Assembly: GCA_910585725.1 (NCBI GenBank)
Contig: CAJUFA010000059.1
Coordinates: 1-11,045, forward strand
DNA: 11,045 nucleotides
Origin: an uncultured Dorea sp.
Lineage (GTDB): Bacteria; Bacillota; Clostridia; Lachnospirales; Lachnospiraceae
Reading direction: 5' to 3'
Positions 1-6,346 of the stretch are shown here, piece by piece. The position numbers were made by a program, and so were the translations under genes. Numbering within the stretch: position 1 is the stretch's first letter; every line of letters starts with the position of its first letter. The notes beneath the pieces are model-generated. The model was given only the letters and a program-made list of their open reading frames with translations, was not told the DNA's origin and searched no databases.

Positions 1-2948
1 CTGATCGGCATCAGGAAAGTCTGACTGAAGGACCTGTGCCAGGAATCTGTAATTTTAGAAATTTTATGGACGAGTTCCGACAGTTCATTCCACAGACTAC
101 CTCCGATACTTACTGTATAGCCGTCATCAACATTCTGCATTTCCGGCTGTTTAACAAGCTGAACGGACGCGGCGCGGGCGAGGAACTTTTAGATCATATT
201 GCAGACTCTCTGCTTTTGTTGAAAAAACAACACGACAGTATTATCGGATATTTTGAAGGAGACACTTTTTGTACCGTTATTCCCTGGCAGATGGAATTAA
301 TTCAAAAACTGCGCAGCGATATCTCATCTCGCATTCCCACTCTCAGCAGCGCCGTCGGTGTAATTCCTGTCTTGGGCATATGCCCTATCGACGACAACTC
401 CCTTATCCCAGAAACATTCTATGATCGGGCAACTTTGGCGTTAACATACGCAACCATACGCAGACACACTGTCTGTTACGATCCCAAAATGGAAAAATAT
501 CTGGACGAAGAGATGCAATTGTTAATAGAGGCTAATGAAGCGCTGAGTCAAGGCGAATTTACCTTCTTTGTCCAGCCTCAATGCGATATAGGAACCAACA
601 AAATCGTCGGAGCAGAATCTCTGGTTCGTTGGCGGCACCGCACGAAAGGATTGATTCCCCCCGGAAAATTCGTTCCGATCCTGGAACGCACCGGCGCTAT
701 CTATCTACTGGACCAGCAAGTCTGGGAGAAGGTATGCCAGTGGCTACGAAGCTGGATTGACCGGGGATATCGGCCCGTCCCTATCTCGATTAATATTTCC
801 CGCATCGACATCATGTCTATGGATGTCCCTGCATATCTTATGCATCTGCTTGAAAAATACGATCTGTCCGCTAAATACATCAAGGCGGAGATCACAGAGA
901 GCGCCTATGCCGAAGAGGACAAAACCATCAACGACACCGTAAATCAACTGCGCGACGCCGGATTTCTTGTGATGATGGACGACTTTGGCAGCGGCTATTC
1001 CTCTTTGAATATGCTGAAAAGTATTCCGGTAGACGTGATAAAGATTGACATGCGTTTCCTTGAAATCGAAGAATCCGAAGAAGAAAAAGGCATCAGTATC
1101 CTGGAATCTATCGTCAATATGGCTCGTCTGCTGGGAATGCCCATTATCGTGGAAGGAGTGGAAACACAGCAGCAGGAAAACGTTCTATGGAGCATGGGCT
1201 GCCGGTATACACAAGGATATTATTACTATAAGCCTCTCCCCATCGACAAGTTTGAGACTCTTCTTGCCGATGAGCGGAGTCTGGATTTTTCCGGGCTTCA
1301 CTGCAAGCAGGTAGAATCCTTCCATATTCGGGAATTGATGGACGGCAATCTGTTTACCGACACTATGATCAACAACATCTTAGGACCCTCTGCCATCTAT
1401 GACGTCTATGACCGGCAGATAGAGATCAGCCGGGTCAATGAACAGTATTACCGGTTATCCGGTCTGAATGCGGCCAACAACAAGGAACTCGGCAAAAAGA
1501 TCTGGAACTGCGTCCGCGACGACGACCGGGCAGTCTTCTTATCGCTTTTTGAACAGGCATACGAACGGCGTCCCGCCGCTTCAGAAGGCAATATCCACTA
1601 CCTTAGGGTGGACGGCAAAGTATTATGGGTACAGGCCCGGGTCTTCTTCATGCGTGAAAGAGATGGCCACCGGTTCTTCTTCCTCTCTCTGTCAGATATC
1701 ACTTCTCTGCGTGAACATAGAAAAGAACAGACCAGAGAAAACCTTCCGGTGGCTGATTTTAACGATCAGGAAAGAAGGCAACTGGAACAATACTGCGGCT
1801 CGCTGCCCTGCGGCTACGGACTGTCCAAAGTCGTACTGAATCAGGCGGGGGATCCCGTCGACTATGATATCCTGTACATAAACCGCGAGATGGAGCAAAT
1901 GTGCGGCAGCGACCTGAACCACATACGACATCTCATTATGAAATCATTCGGCGACGACAGCGAAAAACTGCTGAGAAAGGCTTATAAGGCGGCGTATTGG
2001 GGAGAAACTCTGACTCATTATGCTTACAGCTCTATCTCCAGCCACTATCTCCAGCTTACCTTGTTCCAGTATGAGTATGGTTATGCAGCCTGCCTTCTGC
2101 GGGACGTAACTTATCTGCAGCTCTACGAAGGAGCCTTTAACGGCATGGTATTGAACTACAGGGAAGTATACTTTTTGAATATTCGGGACAATTACTGCAG
2201 GATGATCTATCCCGACGATACATTGATCACAGAACGAGGCAACTATGAGGCTATGGTGGCTCGGCATTTTGCCAGCGGGAAGATTCTGGAATACGATAAA
2301 GAAAATGTAGCTCGATTCCTGTCGCTGGAAAATCTGCGCGAAGCTCTTAAGACTCAGAATTCCATAGACTTCCGTTACCGCAGAAGCGCCCTTGACATTC
2401 CGGACGAATGGTGCCTTACAACCGTAACCGTAAGCGAACGCGAAAAAGGAAAACCGAAGACCGCTGTAATCACAATCCAAAGTATAGACAAGATCATGAA
2501 AGAAGAGACAGAACACCGGCAAGTCCGTATGGCAGAATCCCTTGCTAATATGTCTGATGCCTTCTTCATATACCGCGCCGTAAAAGAAGAACACATCCTA
2601 TACGCTAACCCGGCGCTTATGGAGCTTTTTGGCTGTACTTCCATGTCGGAATTTATGGAACATGTAAACTACTCTTTCCGCGGTCTGGTTCATCCGGAAG
2701 ATCTGAAACGTGTAGAATGGGAAATCCAGGATCAGATCCACGTTCCTTCCGGCAGCATGGATGATTTCGTGCAATATCGGATCATACGCAAAGATGGAGA
2801 AATCCGCTGGGTAGATGATTTTGGACATCTTGAAACCTCCAAATGGGGAGAAGAACAACGTCTGTTCTATGTATTCCTGAAAGATGTCACCGACACCCTC
2901 ACCTCCGTACAAAAGGAAAAACTGCTTAACTCCAACCAATTCTATTAA
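1..2948 (+). CDS. Cyclic-di-GMP phosphodiesterase (EAL) with degenerate GGDEF and C-terminal PAS domains, 5'-truncated by window edge
   Basis: Predicted to hydrolyse the second messenger c-di-GMP. The frame is open to the left edge. The first usable start, GTG at 36, has only an AAGGA 3 nt upstream and would cut into the GGDEF fold, so the true start lies outside. Residues are numbered from that GTG. At 1-150 is a GGDEF-like domain whose signature reads EGDTF (74-78) instead of GGDEF, so cyclase activity is unlikely. At 173-410 is an EAL domain with the catalytic set present: E194 in ESL, N253, E285, D315-D316 in DDFGSG, K336, E373 in VEGVET and Q393. After it come PAS-like regions at about 445-560, 585-695 and 700-820 (weaker), and a clear PAS/PAC at 830-955 with YANPALMELFG and RKDGEIRWV. 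The protein ends just after the last PAS. No membrane segment is visible. The EAL call is firm; PAS ligands are unknown. Confidence 0.93.
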   Translation, partial: DRHQESLTEGPVPGICNFRNFMDEFRQFIPQTTSDTYCIAVINILHFRLFNKLNGRGAGEELLDHIADSLLLLKKQHDSIIGYFEGDTFCTVIPWQMELIQKLRSDISSRIPTLSSAVGVIPVLGICPIDDNSLIPETFYDRATLALTYATIRRHTVCYDPKMEKYLDEEMQLLIEANEALSQGEFTFFVQPQCDIGTNKIVGAESLVRWRHRTKGLIPPGKFVPILERTGAIYLLDQQVWEKVCQWLRSWIDRGYRPVPISINISRIDIMSMDVPAYLMHLLEKYDLSAKYIKAEITESAYAEEDKTINDTVNQLRDAGFLVMMDDFGSGYSSLNMLKSIPVDVIKIDMRFLEIEESEEEKGISILESIVNMARLLGMPIIVEGVETQQQENVLWSMGCRYTQGYYYYKPLPIDKFETLLADERSLDFSGLHCKQVESFHIRELMDGNLFTDTMINNILGPSAIYDVYDRQIEISRVNEQYYRLSGLNAANNKELGKKIWNCVRDDDRAVFLSLFEQAYERRPAASEGNIHYLRVDGKVLWVQARVFFMRERDGHRFFFLSLSDITSLREHRKEQTRENLPVADFNDQERRQLEQYCGSLPCGYGLSKVVLNQAGDPVDYDILYINREMEQMCGSDLNHIRHLIMKSFGDDSEKLLRKAYKAAYWGETLTHYAYSSISSHYLQLTLFQYEYGYAACLLRDVTYLQLYEGAFNGMVLNYREVYFLNIRDNYCRMIYPDDTLITERGNYEAMVARHFASGKILEYDKENVARFLSLENLREALKTQNSIDFRYRRSALDIPDEWCLTTVTVSEREKGKPKTAVITIQSIDKIMKEETEHRQVRMAESLANMSDAFFIYRAVKEEHILYANPALMELFGCTSMSEFMEHVNYSFRGLVHPEDLKRVEWEIQDQIHVPSGSMDDFVQYRIIRKDGEIRWVDDFGHLETSKWGEEQRLFYVFLKDVTDTLTSVQKEKLLNSNQFY

Positions 2949-2963
2949 GACACAGCATAATTT

Positions 2964-3010
2964 GGGCCGGTCATGCAAATCAAACTTGCAGCCGGCCCGA
3001 TTTTAATTTT
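2964..3010 (+). terminator. Intrinsic terminator after the EAL/PAS gene
   Basis: A 7-bp GC stem, GGGCCGG (2964-2970) with CCGGCCC (2992-2998), is extended by an inner TGCAA/TTGCA stem (2974-2978 with 2986-2990). TTTTAATTTT follows at 3001-3010. It begins 15 nt after the TAA of the upstream gene. The convergent minus-strand gene ends at 3026, so the same hairpin could also stop that transcript, but its minus-strand tail (AAATTATG) is a poor T-run. Confidence 0.75.
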
Positions 3011-3025
3011 ATTCCGCATTATTTG

Positions 3026-4093
3026 TCAGTCCATTCTGAAGCACATTTCGTGCCATTGCTCCCCGCCCCAGGCCGACCTTGAAATTCCCCTATCCCGGAA
3101 TCCCATCTTTTCATACATCTCTACCTTAGACTCAAGACACGTCAGCAGAATAAGTTCCCTTCCCCTCTTACGTTCCCGCTTAAGATAACAGTTCATGAGT
3201 TCCCGGGCCAGTCCTCGTCCGCGGTACTGCGGCATTACGTCAAGCCCCAGCAGCATAACGTTCCTGCCCTCCGGGTCATAAAGCTCTGCGTCTGTAAAAA
3301 ACTCGTCCCGGAAGGAATTCTCATCCGTGGAAAGTCCGTTCAAGAATCCTGCTATCTTACCCGTATCCTTAGCGACCGCCGCAAGAAACAACTCCGGCGC
3401 CTTAGCGACACGCCTGAACATCATCTCCCTCGAACACGCCTCGTTCGGCGGAAAACAGATACGCTCAATCTCCGCCGCCTGTTCGGCTTCCTCCAGGCGG
3501 ATATTCCTGAATTCAAACTTCGCATATAACTCCTGCTTCTGCCGATATATCTGCTTACCCGGCTTAATATGTATCCAATACCGCTGGGTCACCCCGCCTT
3601 CATCTGATCCCGCCGGATCATATACTTCGTTTTCCAGTATTCCTCCGTTAGCAATAATTGTTTCGGCAGACGCAGTATTCGATTTATCACAGGTTAACAG
3701 CAGCTTCTTCTCCCCCTCCTCTTTGCACTTTTCTATCATCAGGCACAGCATCTCTTTCGCATATCCTTTGCCGCGTTCAGATGGTAATACGCTATATCCG
3801 ATATGCCCGCCGTACTGCAGCAGAAAATCCGACAGCCAGTGTCTGTAATCAATTATCCCGATTACCTTATTGTCTTCTGTCCTGACTGCCAGACAAACAG
3901 TCGACGGGACATATGATTCCTTATATTTAGCCGACAACCTGACTTCAAAATCAAGCCATTCCTCATAATCTTCCACTTCTTCCAAACCCGCGCAGCCGTC
4001 AAAACTGTCCTGGTTTTTCTCAAATGCTTCTTTGTAAGCCATTACCTGATCTTCATACTCTTTGGTCGGCCTTACTAATTTCAAACGATTCAT
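3026..4093 (-). CDS. Tandem GNAT-domain N-acetyltransferase (two fused GNAT domains)
   Basis: Predicted cytoplasmic acetyl-CoA-dependent acyltransferase of 355 residues, built from two GNAT domains. Domain 1 (about 1-178) has an acetyl-CoA loop RGKGYA at 107-112 after the strand GHIGYSVLP, then a DKSNTASAETIIANGG helix (136-151) that in GNAT enzymes packs near the cofactor. Domain 2 (about 190-355) has QYRGRGLA at 289-296 and a typical Y-EKMGF segment (327-332). Both pyrophosphate-binding loops look intact, so both halves could be active; a typical single GNAT domain is about 150-180 residues. The ATG is supported by AGGAG (4101-4105) 7 nt upstream. It starts 13 nt after the stop of the kinase-like gene and is probably co-transcribed with it. 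The acceptor substrate cannot be predicted; a small molecule, peptide amine or antibiotic are all possible. Confidence 0.88.
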   Translation of the reverse strand: MNRLKLVRPTKEYEDQVMAYKEAFEKNQDSFDGCAGLEEVEDYEEWLDFEVRLSAKYKESYVPSTVCLAVRTEDNKVIGIIDYRHWLSDFLLQYGGHIGYSVLPSERGKGYAKEMLCLMIEKCKEEGEKKLLLTCDKSNTASAETIIANGGILENEVYDPAGSDEGGVTQRYWIHIKPGKQIYRQKQELYAKFEFRNIRLEEAEQAAEIERICFPPNEACSREMMFRRVAKAPELFLAAVAKDTGKIAGFLNGLSTDENSFRDEFFTDAELYDPEGRNVMLLGLDVMPQYRGRGLARELMNCYLKRERKRGRELILLTCLESKVEMYEKMGFRDRGISRSAWGGEQWHEMCFRMD

Positions 4094-4106
4094 TTACCTT
4101 CTCCTG

Positions 4107-4703
4107 CTACATATCCTCATATGCCGTCTTCAACATCTTAACAATACGCTCCTGTGTAAAACGGCTGCTGTCGATACACAGATCATAAGAACTCATATCC
4201 ATCCATTTCTCATCCGTAAAGTATTCGTAATAACTGCGCCGTTCCTTGTCCATCTTCTTTACAAATGCTCTCGCGTCCCTCTCCAGAATCTCCATACGGT
4301 CGGTAACGACTTTCACCCTGTATTCAAAAGGCGCCTGGATGAATACTTTCAAACATTTCTCCTGCAGAATCTGTCCGGCGCAGCGGCCGATAATAACACA
4401 GTCTTCCTGGTTGGCGATCGACTCTATTATCTCGCTTTCTGTGTGAAAAAGTACGTCGTTCATCGGATAGAGACGGTACTGCGGAGCCATCTGCGCCGGC
4501 TCCTCCAGAGGATAACGCCACTTGCTGGCGCGCTTCTCATCGACTTTTAATAATTCTTCATAGGGCAAACCCGCTTTATCACTGGCAATTCGAATCAATT
4601 CCCTGTCATAACAGTGGATCCCCAATTCCTCCGACAACGCTTTTCCTATCTTTCTTCCGTTACTACCATACATACGGTTTATCGTAATAATCCGTTTTGA
4701 CAT
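4107..4703 (-). CDS. Cytidylate kinase-like family protein (P-loop)
   Basis: A 198-residue protein matching the cytidylate-kinase-like family common in Clostridia. The N-terminus IITINRMYGSNGRKIG (5-20) occupies the P-loop position but reads GSNGRKIG, not the classical GxxxxGK[ST] Walker A. Other family-like segments are CYDRELI (31-37), CVIIGRCAG (102-110) and a lid-like arginine-rich helix from R136 to R156 (RMEILERDARAF, then KKMDKERR), followed by DLCIDSSRF (174-182). Bona fide CMP kinases phosphorylate CMP/dCMP with ATP; the members of this second family are mostly uncharacterised, so nucleotide kinase activity is an inference. The ATG has AAGGAG (4713-4718) 9 nt upstream. It is the first gene of an operon with the double-GNAT gene, transcribed from the promoter at 4743-4771. 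It is probably not the housekeeping cmk, because the P-loop is atypical and the usual genomic partners are absent. Confidence 0.85.
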   Translation of the reverse strand: MSKRIITINRMYGSNGRKIGKALSEELGIHCYDRELIRIASDKAGLPYEELLKVDEKRASKWRYPLEEPAQMAPQYRLYPMNDVLFHTESEIIESIANQEDCVIIGRCAGQILQEKCLKVFIQAPFEYRVKVVTDRMEILERDARAFVKKMDKERRSYYEYFTDEKWMDMSSYDLCIDSSRFTQERIVKMLKTAYEDM

Positions 4704-4742
4704 ATCAATCGGCTCCTTTCTGACATATGTTTTATTTCAATT

Positions 4743-4771
4743 ATTATAACAGAATATTCTGAATATTTCTA
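4743..4771 (-). promoter_or_regulatory. Extended -10 promoter for the kinase-like/GNAT operon
   Basis: On the minus strand, TATAAT (4743-4748) is preceded by TGT, giving the extended -10 TGTTATAAT. Exactly 17 bp upstream is TAGAAA (4766-4771), a 4/6 match to TTGACA. A transcript would start near 4736, leaving a short leader to the ATG at 4703. The spacer holds the perfect palindrome AGAATATTCT (4751-4760). Confidence 0.7.
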
Positions 4772-4775
4772 CATT

Positions 4776-4807
4776 CTACTTCAAATCTACTTTAAATACT
4801 TTAATTT
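4776..4807. repeat. 11-bp tandem repeat, about 2.8 units, just upstream of the -35 of the minus-strand promoter
   Basis: CTACTTCAAAT (4776-4786) is followed directly by CTACTTTAAAT (4787-4797), one mismatch apart, and then by the related ACTTTAATTT (4798-4807). The period is about one helical turn and the units are AT-rich. The repeats lie immediately upstream of the -35 of the kinase-like operon, where an UP element or activator site would sit. Confidence 0.55.
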
Positions 4808-4880
4808 GCTTTTAACTATTGCAATAATCCAAATTTTATATTACACTACAGAAAATCGGTTTTTTCGAACATCATGCCTT

Positions 4881-4919
4881 ATCAGACAAAATTTTCGTTC
4901 GATCAGACATGAATTTTGG
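4881..4919. repeat. Two direct repeats ATCAGACA-(T)-RAATTTTSG upstream of the 108-aa gene
   Basis: ATCAGACA occurs at 4881-4888 and again at 4902-4909, 21 bp apart. Each copy is followed by a similar tail: AAATTTTCG in the first and TGAATTTTGG in the second. Two copies on the same DNA face just upstream of a gene are compatible with a tandem regulator site. No clear -35/-10 pair for the downstream gene was recognised, so its promoter position is open. Confidence 0.5.
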
Positions 4920-4945
4920 TATGCCCTGAAAATATATCGTTCAAG

Positions 4946-4952
4946 AGAGGAG
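4946..4952 (+). promoter_or_regulatory. Ribosome binding site fixing the start of the 108-aa gene
   Basis: AGAGGAG lies 5 nt before the ATG at 4958. It decides between this start and an in-frame TTG at 4916, which has no comparable site and would add 14 residues. Confidence 0.75.
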
Positions 4953-4957
4953 TTAAT

Positions 4958-5284
4958 ATGGATCAAAAAGAAATGTCGACACAAATAGGGAAATTACTTT
5001 CAGACAATCCCGCAAAATTTATAAAAATCAGAGATACCTTCGACGAGATGTTCGAGGGCCGCACCCTCAACGGAGCGCAGTCTCTCAGCGACCTTGAATA
5101 CGAAAGGCTTCGCGAGAGATTCCGGGATATCGACGTCCCGCTTGTCTGGTGCACCAGTAAGGAAGTCGTCTGCCAACTATATAAGGCGGTTAACCAACGC
5201 CGTATGAGGGACGATGATAATTATTCAATAAGAACATCCAAAAAATCTAAGAAAAAGGGGCTGTTTGGGGGATTATTCAGTTAA
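4958..5284 (+). CDS. Hypothetical 108-aa charged cytoplasmic protein with basic C-terminal tail
   Basis: I do not recognise this protein. It is 108 residues with no signal peptide or membrane helix. Residues 1-60 are highly charged and probably helical (FIKIRDTFDEMFEG, then LSDLEYERLRERF). A short hydrophobic patch PLVWC (61-65) precedes another likely helix with a second cysteine at 72. The C-terminus is a lysine-rich stretch (SKKSKKK, 94-100) ending in GLFGGLFS. That basic-plus-aromatic tail could bind membrane or a partner, which is speculation. The start is supported by AGAGGAG 5 nt upstream of the ATG. It is monocistronic, divergent from the kinase-like operon and convergent with the ABC importer, closed by the terminator 10 nt after its stop. 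Strong RBS, sustained reading frame and terminator make it a real gene rather than a chance frame. Confidence 0.75.
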   Translation: MDQKEMSTQIGKLLSDNPAKFIKIRDTFDEMFEGRTLNGAQSLSDLEYERLRERFRDIDVPLVWCTSKEVVCQLYKAVNQRRMRDDDNYSIRTSKKSKKKGLFGGLFS

Positions 5285-5294
5285 GCTGCTTTTC

Positions 5295-5358
5295 GTAAAA
5301 TCAATAACGAGACTGCCGCAATGAGTATTTAACTTTGCGGCAGTCTCGTTCATTTTAC
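5295..5358. terminator. Bidirectional intrinsic terminator between convergent transcripts
   Basis: A perfect 16-bp stem pairs AACGAGACTGCCGCAA (5306-5321) with 5335-5350 around a 13-nt loop. It is flanked by a second pairing block, GTAAAAT (5295-5301) with ATTTTAC (5352-5358), which gives a T-rich tail in each direction. It starts 10 nt after the stop of the 108-aa gene and lies 13 nt past the stop of the last importer ATPase, so it serves both convergent transcripts. Confidence 0.88.
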
Positions 5359-5371
5359 TCACTCGTTTTCC

Positions 5372-6343
5372 CTATGATATTCTATGGCAAGCCGCCTTAT
5401 GTCCTTTCCGTATTTCCCTAAGCTCCGGCGCTTCCTTCCTGCACCGTTCCGCCGCGTAGGGACACCGGCTGCAGAATACGCATCCGGCAAAATCCTCCGT
5501 GCGCACCGGCTGCTCCCCTTTTAAAGCCGAAAACTCCCTGTTCCTGACCGAGATATCCGGAGCCGCCGCAAAGAGCGCCTGCGTATAAGGATGATCGGGA
5601 TGTTCAAACAACTCCTCCGTATCTGTTTCCTCCACCAACGTTCCCAGGTACATCACTCCTACCCTGTCAGATATGAAACGTACGACGCCGATATCATGAG
5701 AGATAAAAAGCAGGCTGATACGCAGCTCTTTCTTCAACTCCGTCAGCATATTCAGGATCTGGGCCTGAATCGATACATCTAACGCCGATACCGGCTCATC
5801 GCAGATTATCAGTTTGGGTTCAATGATCAACGCGCCTGCAATACCCAGGCGCTGTACCTGTCCGCCGGACAATTCATGAGGATATCGAAAATAATGCTCT
5901 TCCGATAATCCTACTCGCTTCAGCGTAGTGATTACCTGCTCTCTCCGCGCCATTGCATCACTTATACCATGAATTTTCAGTGTCTCCTCCAGAATATCTC
6001 CGATTCTTTTTCGAGGATTCAAAGCCGAAAGCGTATCCTGGAACACCATCTGCAGCTCTCTTCTCAGCGGGCGAAATTCCCGATCACTGAGTCCGCGCAG
6101 TTCCTTTCCCTCATAGAGAATAGAACCACCGTCCGCTTTATTCAATCCCACAATGGCACGGCCGGTCGTAGATTTTCCGCAGCCGGATTCACCCACAAGA
6201 CCATATGTTTCCCCTTCATCAATATAAAAGGACATATCATCTACGGCGCACATCCGTCTCTTCGGCGCAAACAACTTTCCCATATTTCCATAGATTGGAT
6301 AGGTCTTCTTCAGATTCCTGACTTCAAGCAAATGTGGATCCAT
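5372..6343 (-). CDS. Peptide-type ABC importer ATP-binding protein, OppF/DppF family
   Basis: A 323-residue ATPase that would drive import with its partner ATPase at the cytoplasmic face of the permeases. All nucleotide-binding motifs are intact: Walker A GESGCGKST (51-59, K57), Q-loop Q102, signature LSGGQ (158-162), Walker B LIICDEP (178-184, D182/E183) and switch H216. The C-terminal oligopeptide-transporter extension carries four cysteines, C288, C291, C294 and C301. The region KKTYPIYG-to-KRR (12-30), with a short insert before AVDDMSF, is typical of the F-type subunit. The ATG lies 3 nt after the stop of the D-type ATPase gene, with a GAGGTG-type site 6 nt upstream. It is the last gene of the operon and is followed by the bidirectional terminator. 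Family assignment is secure; substrate is not. Confidence 0.95.
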   Translation of the reverse strand: MDPHLLEVRNLKKTYPIYGNMGKLFAPKRRMCAVDDMSFYIDEGETYGLVGESGCGKSTTGRAIVGLNKADGGSILYEGKELRGLSDREFRPLRRELQMVFQDTLSALNPRKRIGDILEETLKIHGISDAMARREQVITTLKRVGLSEEHYFRYPHELSGGQVQRLGIAGALIIEPKLIICDEPVSALDVSIQAQILNMLTELKKELRISLLFISHDIGVVRFISDRVGVMYLGTLVEETDTEELFEHPDHPYTQALFAAAPDISVRNREFSALKGEQPVRTEDFAGCVFCSRCPYAAERCRKEAPELREIRKGHKAACHRIS

Positions 6344-6346
6344 ACC

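Noticed and set aside
36..38. GTG as the start of the EAL/PAS gene
   Set aside because: The frame stays open to the window edge, the upstream residues (ESLTEG) resemble the beginning of a GGDEF domain, and the AAGGA is only 3 nt from the GTG.
1944..2594. 216-codon open frame on the minus strand
   Set aside because: Lies entirely opposite the PAS region of the EAL protein, and its translation has no recognisable domain; the plus-strand frame is clearly the coding one.
3327..3848. 173-codon open frame on the plus strand
   Set aside because: Antisense to the tandem GNAT gene, whose both cofactor loops are readable on the other strand.
4062..4550. 162-codon open frame on the plus strand
   Set aside because: Antisense across the kinase-like gene and the GNAT start; covers a good minus-strand RBS.
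4734..4748. PerR-box-like match TTATAATAATTGAAA overlapping the -10
   Set aside because: 12 of 14 defined positions fit, but half of the match is the TATAAT element itself in AT-rich DNA, so chance is a sufficient explanation without genome-wide support.
4916..4957. TTG start for the 108-aa protein
   Set aside because: The ATG at 4958 has AGAGGAG 5 nt upstream; the TTG lacks a ribosome binding site.
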